64,000 bases of DNA from Saposhnikovia divaricata (lineage: Eukaryota > Streptophyta > Magnoliopsida > Apiales > Apiaceae): assembly GCA_036435485.1 (NCBI GenBank), contig CM071596.1, positions 58,267,001-58,331,000 of the forward strand. Direction: 5' to 3'. Below the pieces are notes generated by a model that was not told where the DNA came from, did no database searches, and saw nothing but the letters and a program-made list of their open reading frames with translations. Position 1 is the first letter of the stretch. Each line of letters begins with the position of its first letter. This document shows positions 24,001 to 34,255 of this stretch, piece after piece. The position numbers and the translations under genes are program-made.

Positions 24001-26059
24001 CCTGTAACTGAAGGAGGTCGAATCAGACTTCACCTTGCTTGCTCTCTAGCAATATCATCCTTCAGCCTTTGGATCTTAGCCTCATGAGCCTTAATCCTTT
24101 CCTCAGCCGTTTGTGGAGGTCCATCATGGATTCTTTGGGACCTCCTTCGAGGTTCTCTACTAGCACGTCGCCTCCTTGGGGCTTCTTCGCGATCATCATC
24201 GTCATCATTAGACGTGGAATCATCAGTATAGGGGCCGGAGTAATCATCGTACTCTCGATCTCGGATCTGTAAGGCATGACCGCTCGGTCCAGGTTCCCTG
24301 TGTTGAGGGGGATAATTAGGCAGCCCATACATCGGGTTGGTATTCAAAGGGAGATCCGTAGTGTGGATCTGTACCCCCGGGGGTAGCGTACGATCAACGC
24401 TATCAAGAGGAGAAACCACCATCTGAAGAGGGTTAGTTTCTTGGCTTTGAGGGATAATCACAGGTAAAGTTCCCTCAACATGGGGAATCGTCCCTGAGGG
24501 TTGAGAGGTTAGAGGTTGAATGACCGTCCCTGTTGATGGGGGTAATTGTGCTTCTTCAGCGGCGATGAGCGGATCAGAGGTGGCAGGTGGAGCAGAGCTA
24601 AGGGGTATGGCCTCAGTCGATGTTGTTCTTCGTGTTTGAACCATGGTTGATGTTGTCTTCCCACAGACGGCGCCAAATGTTGTGGAATAAAAACTAGGTT
24701 ACGATCTGTAATTAATGCTAGGGTGGGTGAGCTTCGAGCTTTAATGGCTGCTCTTGTGTTCGTGGCTGAATCTGTCTTCACAAGATGCCTACGTACATTG
24801 ATGAATATCAAAGATCAAGCCAAAAACGTAGTTCTAGGATGAGGGGTCTGGCCCTTTATATAGGCTGAGAAGCCTTAGAATTATGGTAGGAGTCAGAGAC
24901 TTGGTGGACAAGTCTTTGAGGAAGGTTCTAGATCTATTACTTGTAGGAATCAGTTTCCATATTGAATTGGATGCCTTGGTGGCTAAGTCTGATGGAGATA
25001 ATATCCTTATCCAACTCTTATTGCTGAGCTGTTTATTTCCCCCCATATTAATTATGAAATTAATATTATAATTGGGGTTTTGGGTCCATGTGGTGGGCCC
25101 CACGTTTGGACCATTCTTGGTCTAATTAATGCCGTGTCTTTAGGGTTTATTTTCAGCCCATATCATTTATCATTATATTTTATTTTGGAAACAGCAAGCA
25201 CGTAGGAATGTTTTTTCAAAAAATATTTAATTATACAGGCACGAACTTTTTTAACACACGTAAAAGTTGATTATTTGAGACTAATGCCTTATAATAATTT
25301 CTGACAAAAAAATATTAGAATAATAACGTGACCATATTAATGAAAAACAAAAATACAAAAAATAGTAGTTAGACCTCCACGAAACCTAAGATATATATAC
25401 AATTATGAAAAAGTAAATTAAACTTTTTTCGAAAAAAAGAACAATTAGTACTTTAGAAAATCATTCCATAAAAAACTATATAAAAAATAATTGATTTAAT
25501 TTTTTTGTAAAACATAAAAAAAGTATATACCTTTGTAAAAAACATTTGTATTCGCACAAGTAATCCACACAAATGTATACTAAGTCACTATTAATTCATA
25601 AAAATTAAGTTACTATAATTTCATTTTATTTTGTTTAGCGAAACCAATTAAATTACAAAAACTCAAGCAATCAATCGATAAGAATAGAATAACAAGAAGA
25701 AAAACAAGAGTTCCTCTCATAAACAATGGTTCAGTAAAAGCTAAAGAAAAAAACACAACCAAATATATTTTGACAAGAAAATTAACTACTTACATAGTGA
25801 TTTTTCAAGATTTGCTTCTTGCACAAATATTTCAGCAGCGTCATGTAAATTTTTCTTCTTCATATGATTATAAACATAAAGTTGAAACCTGTAAATGTCC
25901 AAATCAATAAAATTACATCAATGAATTATACATATATAGAACACTAAATATCCAAATATAGAATCGTAAAACCACAAAGGAGTCTCACATCTTTTCAGCA
26001 TCCTCTCCATTCTCAATAGCCATTTTCATTTGTGCCCACCATTCATTTCCAGTAGCCAT
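12099..26059 (-). CDS. LUFS/LisH-domain protein resembling LEUNIG-type corepressors, eight exons
   Basis: Exons on the minus strand: 25989-26059, 25794-25888, 14694-14803, 14322-14608, 13714-13762, 13534-13630, 12382-12434 and 12099-12260. All junctions are GT-AG and all phases join, giving 924 nt (307 residues plus TGA). The ATG at 26,059 lies in a good context (aaaATGgc) after a CT-rich leader. Residues about 24-56 read as a LisH-like helix pair (FQLYVYNHMKKKNLHDAAEIF). Residues 65-80 carry TEWWQFFWPTFLSRL, matching the EWW..FW..F..R signature of the LUFS domain by which LEUNIG and LEUNIG_HOMOLOG bind SEUSS-type adaptors in the nucleus. WD40 repeats, present in LEUNIG, are absent. The remaining 215 residues, with a Gln/Ser/Thr-rich middle and a C-terminal YSRVPDAFLPFLRQVLQMH helix, are not recognised. 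Intron 2 (10,990 bp) contains a complete retrotransposon. The frame is intact, so expression depends on splicing through it. A short LUFS family member or a truncated paralogue are both possible. Confidence 0.75.
15070..15566 (-). repeat. 3' LTR of element B
   Basis: This is the 497-bp partner of the 5' LTR, preceded on the minus strand by the polypurine tract GTTGGGGGGCAAA (15,567-15,579). Confidence 0.9.
15717..16470. repeat. 10-bp/91-bp hierarchical minisatellite in element B
   Basis: About 75 tandem copies of a 10-bp motif (taaacggcac and variants) are organised in a higher-order unit of about 91 bp. Each unit contains one palindrome GTTTAAAC or a one-base variant, at about 15,782, 15,873, 15,964, 16,036, 16,127, 16,218, 16,309 and 16,400. 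One spacing is 72 bp, i.e. two motifs short. No coding function is seen. Confidence 0.9.
16560..17090. repeat. GC-rich tGGTCGGC repeat block and (ggatcaagaacc) repeats
   Basis: From 16,560 to 16,860 the 8-mer ggtcggct/c recurs more than ten times in imperfect array. From about 16,885 to 17,060 a 60-110 bp unit with ggatcaagaacctcgatcttgatc recurs three times. Long open frames here on both strands are by-products of the GC-rich repeat. Confidence 0.75.
17208..18882 (+). pseudogene. Antisense accessory gene of element B, Transposase_28-like
   Basis: It runs opposite to gag-pol, between integrase and the 3' LTR. Exon segments are about 17,208-17,696, 17,769-18,106 and 18,193-18,882, with GT-AG introns. 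The N-terminal part ([38 protein letters not shown]) resembles the 'putative gypsy type transposon' domain (Transposase_28). Near 17,478 a deletion removes the segment found at 46,895-47,100 of element C and shifts the frame. The middle has KRMKKKAEER and ending CQQDS blocks. The last exon is a coiled coil followed by a Ser/Gly/Lys-rich tail. Accessory antisense frames are known in Tat-lineage elements; the protein's job is not known. Confidence 0.75.
19363..20745 (-). pseudogene. Integrase of element B with remnant of the second RNase H
   Basis: The longest uninterrupted part (20,607-19,363) gives 414 residues. It has a HHCC zinc region ending CDRCQKHAP and a DDE core with Asp in GMDILGPF, Asp in LVTDNGTQF and Glu in NGKAEVANR. 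The C-terminal region ([30 protein letters not shown]) lacks a chromodomain, as in Tat elements. Before it, only the last residues of the archaeal RNase H domain (PREENAKADALSKF) survive. Compared with the homologous region of element C about 350-400 bp are deleted. Integrase itself looks intact. Confidence 0.85.
20746..21973 (-). pseudogene. Reverse transcriptase and first RNase H of element B
   Basis: RT landmarks are clear: [37 protein letters not shown], the [12 protein letters not shown] metal-site strand and the catalytic YVDD within [13 protein letters not shown] frameshift near 21,455 separates this from the connection/RNase H part ([60 protein letters not shown]). The frame ends with a junction near 20,745 where the archaeal-type RNase H should begin. 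Confidence 0.9.
21974..22817 (-). pseudogene. Aspartic protease region of element B
   Basis: The retroviral-type protease motif is present as LIDNGASVDIL. The family motif has Asp-Ser/Thr-Gly, so Ser is replaced by Asn here; the innermost element keeps LIDSGAS. The flap-side LGRTGL segment follows about 90 residues later. A stop at 21,974 cuts the frame just before reverse transcriptase. Confidence 0.8.
22758..24644 (-). pseudogene. gag polyprotein of element B, interrupted
   Basis: The ATG at 24,644 starts a roughly 204-residue segment with an acidic run, an Arg-rich patch (PRRRRASREPRRRSQR) and a helix, stopped by TGA near 24,030. The frame continues past the stop into the capsid core ([49 protein letters not shown]) and a zinc-binding region near 23,040 (QYCRYHRDVGHDTDDC). 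A frameshift near 22,820 separates it from protease. The family role is assembly of virus-like particles and RNA packaging. Confidence 0.85.
24658..24675 (-). promoter_or_regulatory. Primer-binding site of element B
   Basis: The minus strand reads TGGCGCCGTCTGTGGGAA two bases inside the 5' LTR. It begins TGG, complementary to a tRNA 3' CCA end, and is a common plant Ty3/gypsy primer site. I do not assign the tRNA. Confidence 0.85.
24678..25165 (-). repeat. 5' LTR of element B
   Basis: On the plus strand it runs from tgttgtggaataaaa to cagcccatatca (488 bp). It lacks a 9-bp block present in the 3' LTR. A TATA-like ctatataaag on the minus strand (near 24,855-24,864) gives a plausible promoter. 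Confidence 0.9.
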
Positions 26060-26171
26060 TTTCTTGAACACAAGAGAGAAAACAAAAGTGCAATGAACAA
26101 AAAATTACAAAGCAAAGAAGGAATTGATTTAAATATATGTAACCATACGAAAAAGAACATATGAACTTGGC

Positions 26172-27135
26172 AATAATGTGAATTCACATAATATCAGATT
26201 TTATGTAAAAAATCTCATAGATTTGCCAAGGATTTAAATAAGTATAGAAAAGCACTACGAAAACAATAAAACGCTATTTAATAAAATCGAATAATTTTAA
26301 TAGATTTTTTCAGAAAATCTTAACTAAATGCTATCATGTTTTTAGGAATAATTTCAAATTTTCGATGAATATCTCAGATTTTTTTTTTTGAAATCATTAT
26401 TAAATATTTCCAGAATTTAATGACTATTTTCCAAATTCAAAGTGCATGCAGTTGGATTTCTTAAATCCAAAACATCCTTTAGAATATTGATTGAAAATAA
26501 TGTGAATTCACATAATATCAGATTTTATGTAAAAAATCTCATAGATTTGCCCAGGATTTAAATAAGTATAGAAAAGCACTAGGAAAATAATAAAACGCTA
26601 TTTAATAAAATCCAATAATTTTAATAGATTTTTCAAAAAATCTTAACTAAATGCTATCATATTTATAGGAATAATTTCAAATTTTAGATGAATATCTCAG
26701 ATTTTTTTTTTAAATCCTTATTAAATATTTCCAGAATTTAATGACTATTTTCCAAATTCAAAGTGAATGCAGTTGGATTTCTTAAATCCAAAACATCCTT
26801 TAGAATATTGATGAAAATAATGTGAATTCACATAATATCAGATTTTATGTAAAAAAACACATAGATTTGCCCAGGATTTAAATAAGTATAGAAAAGCACT
26901 AGGAAAACAATAAAACGCTATTTAATAAAATCCAATAATTTTAATAGATTTTTCAAAAAATCTTAACTAAATGCTATCATGTTTTTAGGAATAATTTCAA
27001 ATTTTAGATGAATATCTCAGATTATTTTTTTTTGAAATCCTTATTAAATATTTCAAGAATTTAATGACTATTTTCCAAATTCAAAGTGAATGCAGTTGGA
27101 TTTCTTAAATCCAAAACATTCTTTAGAATATTGAT
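26172..27135. repeat. Three tandem copies of a roughly 322-bp unit upstream of the LEUNIG-like gene
   Basis: Units start at about 26,172, 26,496 and 26,817 with aataatgtgaattcacataa and are near-identical. A diverged partial fourth copy follows to about 27,210. The unit holds imperfect inverted pieces (aaatctcatagattt, ggatttaaat) suggestive of a MITE, but clear terminal repeats were not established. The array begins only about 110 bp upstream of the start codon. Confidence 0.85.
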
Positions 27136-27210
27136 TGAATGCATAAAAGTTTTTTTTCGAAATCCTCATTGAATAACTCCAAAATTTAATGGGAATTTTT
27201 GAAATAAACC

Positions 27211-28120
27211 TGACAACTTCAAATCTCGATCACAATATTATCGCCGCGATTCCCACTCTCCGAAATAGGTGCAACTACCCGCCCCACCTCGGGCACTAGA
27301 ATATGAGTAGGTTTTGGATGATATAATCTAGAAATGATGTGTATGTGGGAGATAGAATCCCACTCCTTTTCTGAAAATGCACAAGGAAGGGTGAATAGGG
27401 AAATTAATATGATGGCAGCTAGTTACGTTATGCAATACAGTAAATATAAAGTGGAACACAAATTAATTTTAGAAGGTTCGATCCCTAGTGTATGTCATGG
27501 TCCCCATCACAATGAATTATAATTAAACGATACAATATTATATCTCCTGATTCTTCTCGTCATTGATTGCAACTTGCTGAAATGTCTTGTTCCTTAAACA
27601 TATCTCTATAAGTTTTATATTAATCTAAGTATAAACTCCTCTAGCTATCTAATTCCTGAACCTATGTTTTCCAAGCTTGTCAATCCAGCAACTAACAATT
27701 CACAAATTGAACAATACAAGATATAATGAATTACAACTGAAACTATGAACTCTAACAAAGATATAAACGGTATCATATAAGAACTCAATTGAAAGATTTT
27801 TCAAATTAGTTTGAAAAAGCACTTGTGTTTCTTTGAGAGTTGTCCAGCAACCTTGAATGAAAAACACACAAGTCTATTTATATTAAACGATATATCTGAA
27901 TTAAGCATTCAACCCCAACGGTCTTAACCCTAAAGTCTCATGTATTTGAAAAGCAATGTTTAGAAATAGATGAGGTTAGAGAGAATGAAGTTGTTTGAAT
28001 ATAAACTATCATCTAAAAAATAAAACCCAGAAGACTAGAGTTTGTTGAAGAAGAATTCGTTTAAATAAACTCCTTTAAAATATGAATAAAAATAGGATTA
28101 AGTATATATATATATATATA
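27211..28120. other. Intergenic DNA, nothing recognised
   Basis: AT-rich sequence without convincing coding exons or repeat ends. A short open frame at 27,334-27,522 has no recognisable features. Confidence 0.4.
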
Positions 28121-28141
28121 TAGGGAAAAGAGTATCTAAAT

Positions 28142-28482
28142 AGAAGTTCTCTATTAGTGCGGATTAAAATATGATAAATTAATTATTATTTGAACAATCC
28201 AACCGTACTGATGTTAAATTTATACAAAAATACATGCATGTACAAATTTTGATGTAATTTAATTATTTGGAACTATAAATTTATAGCAATAAGATTATGA
28301 TAAATTTGTATCATTGAATATATATAGAAAATAGTATTAATATAAAACTGATGCTCCACTATTTCAAATATAATAAAAATTGTATACAATGTTATTTCGA
28401 CGTAAACTTTTCATCCATATGGTTTGATTTTTAAAAATAATAATAAAATACAAGATTTAAGGTGCACTAATAGAGAACTTCT
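28142..28482. mobile_element. MITE-like element with 19-bp terminal inverted repeats
   Basis: Agaagttctctattagtgc at 28,142-28,160 is perfectly inverted at 28,464-28,482, giving 341 bp with an AT-rich, non-coding middle. Both flanks run into TA repeats (tatatata), so the target duplication cannot be read and the true ends may extend somewhat outward. Confidence 0.7.
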
Positions 28483-29779
28483 CTAATACATATATATATA
28501 TATACACATAATTTTTGAAATTAATTGAGCCCCTATATACTTATACGTGATATATAACTGCTAGAATCCTTACAACATCACATTTTTATTTAATCTCCAC
28601 GAAAATATAGCTACTGAACCCAATTTTTCTTTATAATAGCAAATATACAGACACATATTTCCATCTTACTAACACAGTGTGATCATAAAAATATGATTTA
28701 CACGTGTGCACGTGAAAATTGTGGTGGCATGTGTTCGGACTATTTTGGCATGTGCCTTACCAAATTTATGATTATATGATAAGTTCCAATAACACCACAA
28801 AATTGTAGAAGGGGGTTAAATACAATCTTGAACAAAAACTTTTTCGAACCAAATGAAAGCTAAACAGTTTGGCAGAACAGATAATTAAAACAAGTGAATG
28901 GAATGTAAAGCAAATACACAACACTTACAAAATTTAAGGTGGGTTTCTGATCCACCTAAGATTTATATTTCGAAGAAATAATCTGTGTAAATGATTACAC
29001 AGTTGCGGTTACAAAGCTTTGAATACAAAAGAAAGCCTAACTATTTCTCTCTTTGAGCTCAGTGTTTTCTCTTGTATTATTTAGATTTGTATGCTCTCAT
29101 ACAGCTCTCATACATAAGCAATGATACACTTGGATTATATATATACCCCAAGGTTACAACCCTACAAACAAAATTAATATTACAAAGTCAAATGTGTTTG
29201 CAGGTCTGCTACCACTCCTTTTCTTCTTGTGACACAATTTTGTCTGATTTCTTGGACAGATATTGCTAAATTTCATCATACAAAATTTTCCTAAGAAAAG
29301 GAATAATTCTTTTTCTTTTTCGTTTCTAAAGACTGGCTTCCATGCCATTTTGAAGTCCACCAACCCATGTGTCAGCTATGTCAAGTCACTATCAACTGCT
29401 AGTTTCGAGACATTATTGATGAACATCCGTTGTAGCTGATTATCCATTGAGTTGCATGTTATCCATTGATAGTATTATCCGTTGGTGTAACTTTATCCGT
29501 TACTGTATCACTTCACTTAGACAGAATTACAGAACACAACCTATATACAATTAGCTAACCTATTCTGTTTATCCATTGATAATCAACATGACTTAGAGTA
29601 CAACCAACAAATACTATGATTGATAACAATATGTGGAAACTTCTAAACATGATACTAACTAATCGATTGATAAGCTTCCTCATCAAGGGCTATTGAGCAA
29701 AGGATTATTCATTGGTGAGTTACAAACTTAACTTATACAAATATATTTTAATGTGTTTTTATGCAAAACCAGGGGTTAA
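28483..29779. other. Non-coding DNA, possibly copia 3' LTR remnant
   Basis: No coding exon is seen. The repeated 'ttatccattgat / ttatccgttg' words at 29,438-29,590 and their position directly downstream (minus strand) of the copia RT fragment suggest LTR or 3' leader sequence of that element, but ends were not defined. Confidence 0.35.
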
Positions 29780-30720
29780 CTAACATATACCTCCTCTTCC
29801 AATATACCATTCAGAAAAGCACTCTTGACATCCATTTGATAGACTTTGATATTGGCATGGGCTACATATGCCAGAAAAAATTCGGATTGCTTCCAACCTT
29901 GCTACAGGTGCAAAGGTTTCATCAAAATCATTCCATTCTTCTTGACAGTAGCCTTTTACAACCAATCTAGCTTTATTCCTTGTGACTATGTCATTCTCAT
30001 CCATATTGTTCTTGAATACCCACTTAGTGTTAATCACTTATTTGCCTTTAGGTTTGGTAACATACCGGTCCACGTTGGTTTCAGAAGCCGGAGCCTCACC
30101 AACAACCATGTTCACTACAGGCCCACTTGAGGTTCCAAGCACAGCATTCGCTTACGCTACCACCTCGGTTTTCTTCGCTTTCTTTGTAGGACAGTCCTTA
30201 CTCCGGTGCCCAACCTGCCCACAAGACCAACACGGTTTGTTTGCCTTTGGTTTCTTGGCCTTCTCCTTGTCATTCTTAGGTTTATTACTATTACCCTTCT
30301 TAGAGATAGCCTTCCTTTTCTGTTCTACAATTGCTACATTCACCTTAGAGCTTCCGTTCTCAGTTGGCATCACATGTCCCTGTTTGGACTTGTGTTGTTC
30401 TTGCACCGAGATGTCAAGCATAAGGTTGGTCCAAGTGATCTCTCCTTTCTGTCTTTCAGGGAGAGAGAGAACTCTTCCCAAGACTTCAGAAGTTTTTCAA
30501 TCACACTCATCACCTTAACTTTTCGGAGAGGTCCATTCCGGACTCCTTCAAACCATGCACTATCATCTCGAACTCATGCACTTGCTCGGTCATGGACTTA
30601 TTGTCCACCAGCTTGAAATCAAGGAACCAAGCCACAGAATACTTTTCCAGACCTTGTGAGTCAGTATTATGTGTCTGGTCCAGCTTCTCTCATAAGATTT
30701 TTGCGGTGTAGGCATCAGAA
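29780..30720 (-). pseudogene. Collapsed Ty1/copia polyprotein: gag joined to reverse transcriptase
   Basis: Minus strand, in order: a gag fragment (about 30,720-30,150; ...LDFKLVDNKSMTEQVHEFEM in one frame, then KRKAISKKGNSNKPKN) with the zinc knuckle CWSCGQVGHRSKDC (CX2CX4HX4C), then from about 30,060 the RT opening [15 protein letters not shown] ... [13 protein letters not shown] ... [17 protein letters not shown]. Protease and integrase, normally between them in copia, are missing, so a large internal deletion joined the two. Several frameshifts and stops are present. This copy is dead. Confidence 0.8.
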
Positions 30721-30859
30721 AATATTAACTAATAAAGCAACAAAGAGGCAGTTATATAACGTATTTAACAAGTCACGGCCAAGCAAACAATTAACGAAAC
30801 AAAACACGAAGGTAGAAAGCATGCATATCAGTAACCATAGAATGAAGGAAAATTAGAAG

Positions 30860-31200
30860 CATACCAGCAGCCATAGCTTTAACAGTATATCAAACAAATA
30901 TGAAAACCAGATGAGTTTTCAGGCCTTGCTCGAAGTCCTGACTGCTCTTGAAGAGATAATCGCCACCACTTACACTGTGTCGGGATGCTTGCAACACCTC
31001 TTCCAGGATAAAACAGCTCCGAGTTATATGATCACATCAACTAGACAACTCGACTTCGACTGGCACCTCAGTCGCCGGAAAAAAACCACAAGCAGAAAAA
31101 CTACAACACTATATAGAGGGAGAGCAGCGAGTGTAGAGAGGAGAGGAGAGAATGTAAGGTGTGGTGTGTCAAAACCAGCAGCTTAGCTCTCTATTTATAG
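30860..31200 (-). promoter_or_regulatory. Promoter and leader-like segment reading into the copia remnant
   Basis: The minus strand shows cctataaatagagag (31,183-31,197), a CT-rich leader and an ATG in context aagctATGgctgct near 30,873. This looks like a transcription start, either the copia LTR promoter or that of an unrelated gene. No tRNA-Met-type primer site is found between it and gag, so assignment is open. Confidence 0.4.
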
Positions 31201-33678
31201 GAGAGGCTAAGTGTAACTGATACCACCCTATTAATGTAACGAATGTAACTACCCCATTAATAAAAATGAAACGGCTGAAATGGTCGATTTACATTTAATA
31301 AAAAATGGCTGATTTTAAATTAAATAATTGTAATAGTTACGTTATATTTATCCACACATTTGAGTTTACAATATTTTAATTAATCCGAATATATATTATC
31401 AATTTCTGTCTAGGTCCAATCTGATATTTCGAATAGCCCAACTAGTCCATCAGATTTAAATTAATCTCTGATCTAGCCCGGCCCAATTTGATAAGATAAT
31501 AACCCTCGCCTCGCGTATGCGAGACGCCGACCCCAATCGAGACGGGCGGCGAAGCGCGCGTGTGTGTGCGCGTAAAGCACACAGTAACACCATGCACCAT
31601 CATACACCTTAGTAGTTGTATACTACCCATGTGTGTGATAAAATATAAAGCCAACAACCCCATTTATTTATTTCAATGTGGGACAAATACACATTCTCAT
31701 TTCAAGCTCTTCTTCCAAGCTACTAACTTCAACTCTATTTCTCTAGGGATTTCACTAAGAAAATTACTTAGATCCATATATGAAAATTTAAGTCCTCATA
31801 GCAAGGAACAATTTCCAATTGTTAAAATCCGGAATTAACATCAAGAACATAAAATACTTATACTCTAAAAACTCCATTTTCTAACAGTTAGTTCCTGGAA
31901 GAGGGAGTTCAATCACAGTAGCATCCCGTTTTATATATGAAAATTTGATATTCTGAAATATATTTTGACTGTTAGGCTTCACCTTTTTTTTATATACACA
32001 AACTCATATTTGTATTTGTATGTATATATGTGTGTAATGTTTTTTTGTTGATTTCAAGTTCTTGTGCTCATAATTGTTATGTTTTGATATCTGGGTTATA
32101 AGTGAAATTTGTAAATGTTGAGGTTTTTAATTTTGTTTTGTTTATCTGAACAGTAAATATAAGCTCAAAAAGTTATAGGTGAACAGCAGAAGCTAATGTT
32201 GAATTATAGTAACTAATTTAAGTTACTCGAATTTCTATACGACAAATTTTTCCAGGGAATGATGATATATGTTGATATATTTCATGTCTAGGTTTTTCGA
32301 GTTTTTACGAGGATTGGAAGTCTTGTGTAAATGAAGAGTAAATGTAAGACTGTTTTATTTATCTGTTGTTAAGTATATTAATTTTGAAGATATTTCTCTC
32401 CGTGGTTGAGGACACATTGCAATTGTAGGTCGACTTAGGGATGAGTTTTTGTGGAGTGTCCTTGGAGGTGTGCTTGATTGTGTTTGTGAAGCAAAAAGCT
32501 TTTTCTGCTGTTTGCGTTAGTTTGTATGTTCCTTGTGTGATTTGGTGCAAGATTGGACAATTATTGATATTTTAGGATTGGACAGTCACAATTCGATCAT
32601 CATGAATAATAAACTTTTTAAGTAGATAATTATGAGTTTTCAAAAAAAAAAAAAAAGTAGATAATTATGAGTGTAGCAATTGTGGCACGAAGAATGATCT
32701 TGGTTGTGGCGAAGAGCGTCGTGTTGACATTTTTTAGTCTTTGGTTGACTTAAGGACGAGTTTATATAGTTAGAGTACCCTTGGAGGTGTGCTTGATTTT
32801 GTTTGTGAAGCAAAATGATTTGCTACTGTTTACGTGCATGTTTCGGTGATTAATACTGGAATACTATCAATAGTTGATTTTAAAGAGAGGGTTCACAAAG
32901 GATTGCATGGACGGAGGACAGTGGTCGTACAGAACTTTAGATATTTTGCCACTTCTGATCACTGACTATTTTTTTTTTATACATAATAATAAAAGATATG
33001 TTATAATCTTAGTATTAAACATTTAGTTTGTTAATTTTGTAATGTATTTTATGTACATGTTATTTTTTGATTCCAAACTTGTAACTTTCTTAATCTCTTG
33101 TAAACTTTTATTAGGTTTCCCCTTATTAACTTCTATTTTTATCTTAATTTTTAAATTTTCTTATAGTGTGTAATATAGATTATTATATAGTAATATTTGA
33201 TCGTTATATATTAATATTTGCTTCTATTTACCTGACGTGTAATATATGATTGATTTATTAAATATTTTAATTTTCTGCTACATAGGCATTGATTTTTTTT
33301 TTTTGGGCACTGAATCGTGGTTTTTAGTTTTTAAAGATTAAATACAATCTAGACTCTAATGCGTGGCTACTCCATTGAAAGCTGGTTTTTGTGGCTGAAA
33401 TATGACCTGGACTCTTTTTCCTCTTGTGTTCAGGAATTGGAGCAACTATCTTTGGACATAGAACCATGTACAGGTTTTGTTACTTTTTTCTTTTCTAAAT
33501 CGTTTATGTTACATTTCATTTGTATTTGGGTTGTGCTATATTTTTTTTTATCAATTTTAAATCTGCTTTCATAATTAGCTCCAGTTTAACTATTATAATC
33601 GATTGGAGACCCTTGCCGTCTCATAAAAAATAACAGTAACCTGAGATTTGGAGACTCGATTTGGTGGTGCCACCTAAA
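31201..33678. other. Non-coding DNA with an imperfect duplication
   Basis: It holds a CG-rich patch with an internal palindrome (31,500-31,575). A block of about 90 bp (gtcgacttagggatgag ... cttggaggtgtgcttgat) is present at 32,430-32,520 and again at 32,743-32,845. There is a poly-A-flanked 18-bp repeat at 32,620-32,672. The 42-bp segment 33,433-33,474 is bounded by ag and gt and encodes ELEQLSLDIEPCT, so it could be an orphan exon. No gene model can be supported. Confidence 0.4.
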
Positions 33679-34255
33679 CACTACAAGAAAAACGTTCGAT
33701 CGAATTTAGTTAAATTTGATTGATATCGGTCAAGTTTAGCTAAATTCGACCGAATTTCTGCTGTCATATTTAAACGAGTCAAATTTAGTAATACGGTCGA
33801 ATTTAGGATAAATTCGACCAATTAATTCGGTCGTATTTAGAATAAATTCGACCGATTAATGCGGTCGAATTTAGGATAAATTCGACCATAATTGATCGCA
33901 TTAGTTAATTAATTAGTTCTTAGTATTGCTAATTTGCTTCTTAGTTTAATTAGTTAATCAAAACCCAAAATTTGTTATTGTCTTAGCAGTGAATAATAAT
34001 CAAACACTGTTGCATAGGTGCATATTCTGAAATATATCAGTCTCTATAGGAATGAACTTAACTTTACCTTATATTACTTGTGACCGCGTACGCTTGCTTG
34101 ATTTAGTGTGAACAAGTTTTTGGCACAGCTGCCGGGGACTCGGTTTTTATTTATAGTTTATGTGCTTGCCATCAGTGGTCGTTAAAGTTCACTGACTCGA
34201 ATTATTTTCTTAATTAGTTTGCTTTGTTCTATGTGCTTCAGGTACTTGAGCGTGT

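Larger units (their letters stand above)
15070..25165 (-). mobile_element. Tat-lineage Ty3/gypsy LTR retrotransposon in intron 2 of the LEUNIG-like gene (element B)
   Basis: It has LTRs at 24,678-25,165 (5') and 15,070-15,566 (3'), both TG...CA, and a 5-bp target duplication tttat at 15,065-15,069 and 25,166-25,170. The order on the minus strand is PBS, gag, protease, reverse transcriptase, RNase H, integrase; a spliced accessory gene on the plus strand and a minisatellite lie before the polypurine tract. The LTRs differ at about 16 positions plus one 9-bp indel in 488 bp (about 3.3%, counted by eye). Stops and frameshifts in gag and pol and loss of the second RNase H make it non-autonomous. 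Confidence 0.9.

Noticed and set aside
24039..24328. Open frames opposite and out of frame with gag of element B
   Set aside because: They are shadows of the gag coding sequence. The in-frame gag reading has clear homology to element C.
31205..31225. tggtatcag on the minus strand as a copia primer-binding site
   Set aside because: Only nine bases match, it lies upstream of the TATA box instead of after an LTR, and gag starts too far away.
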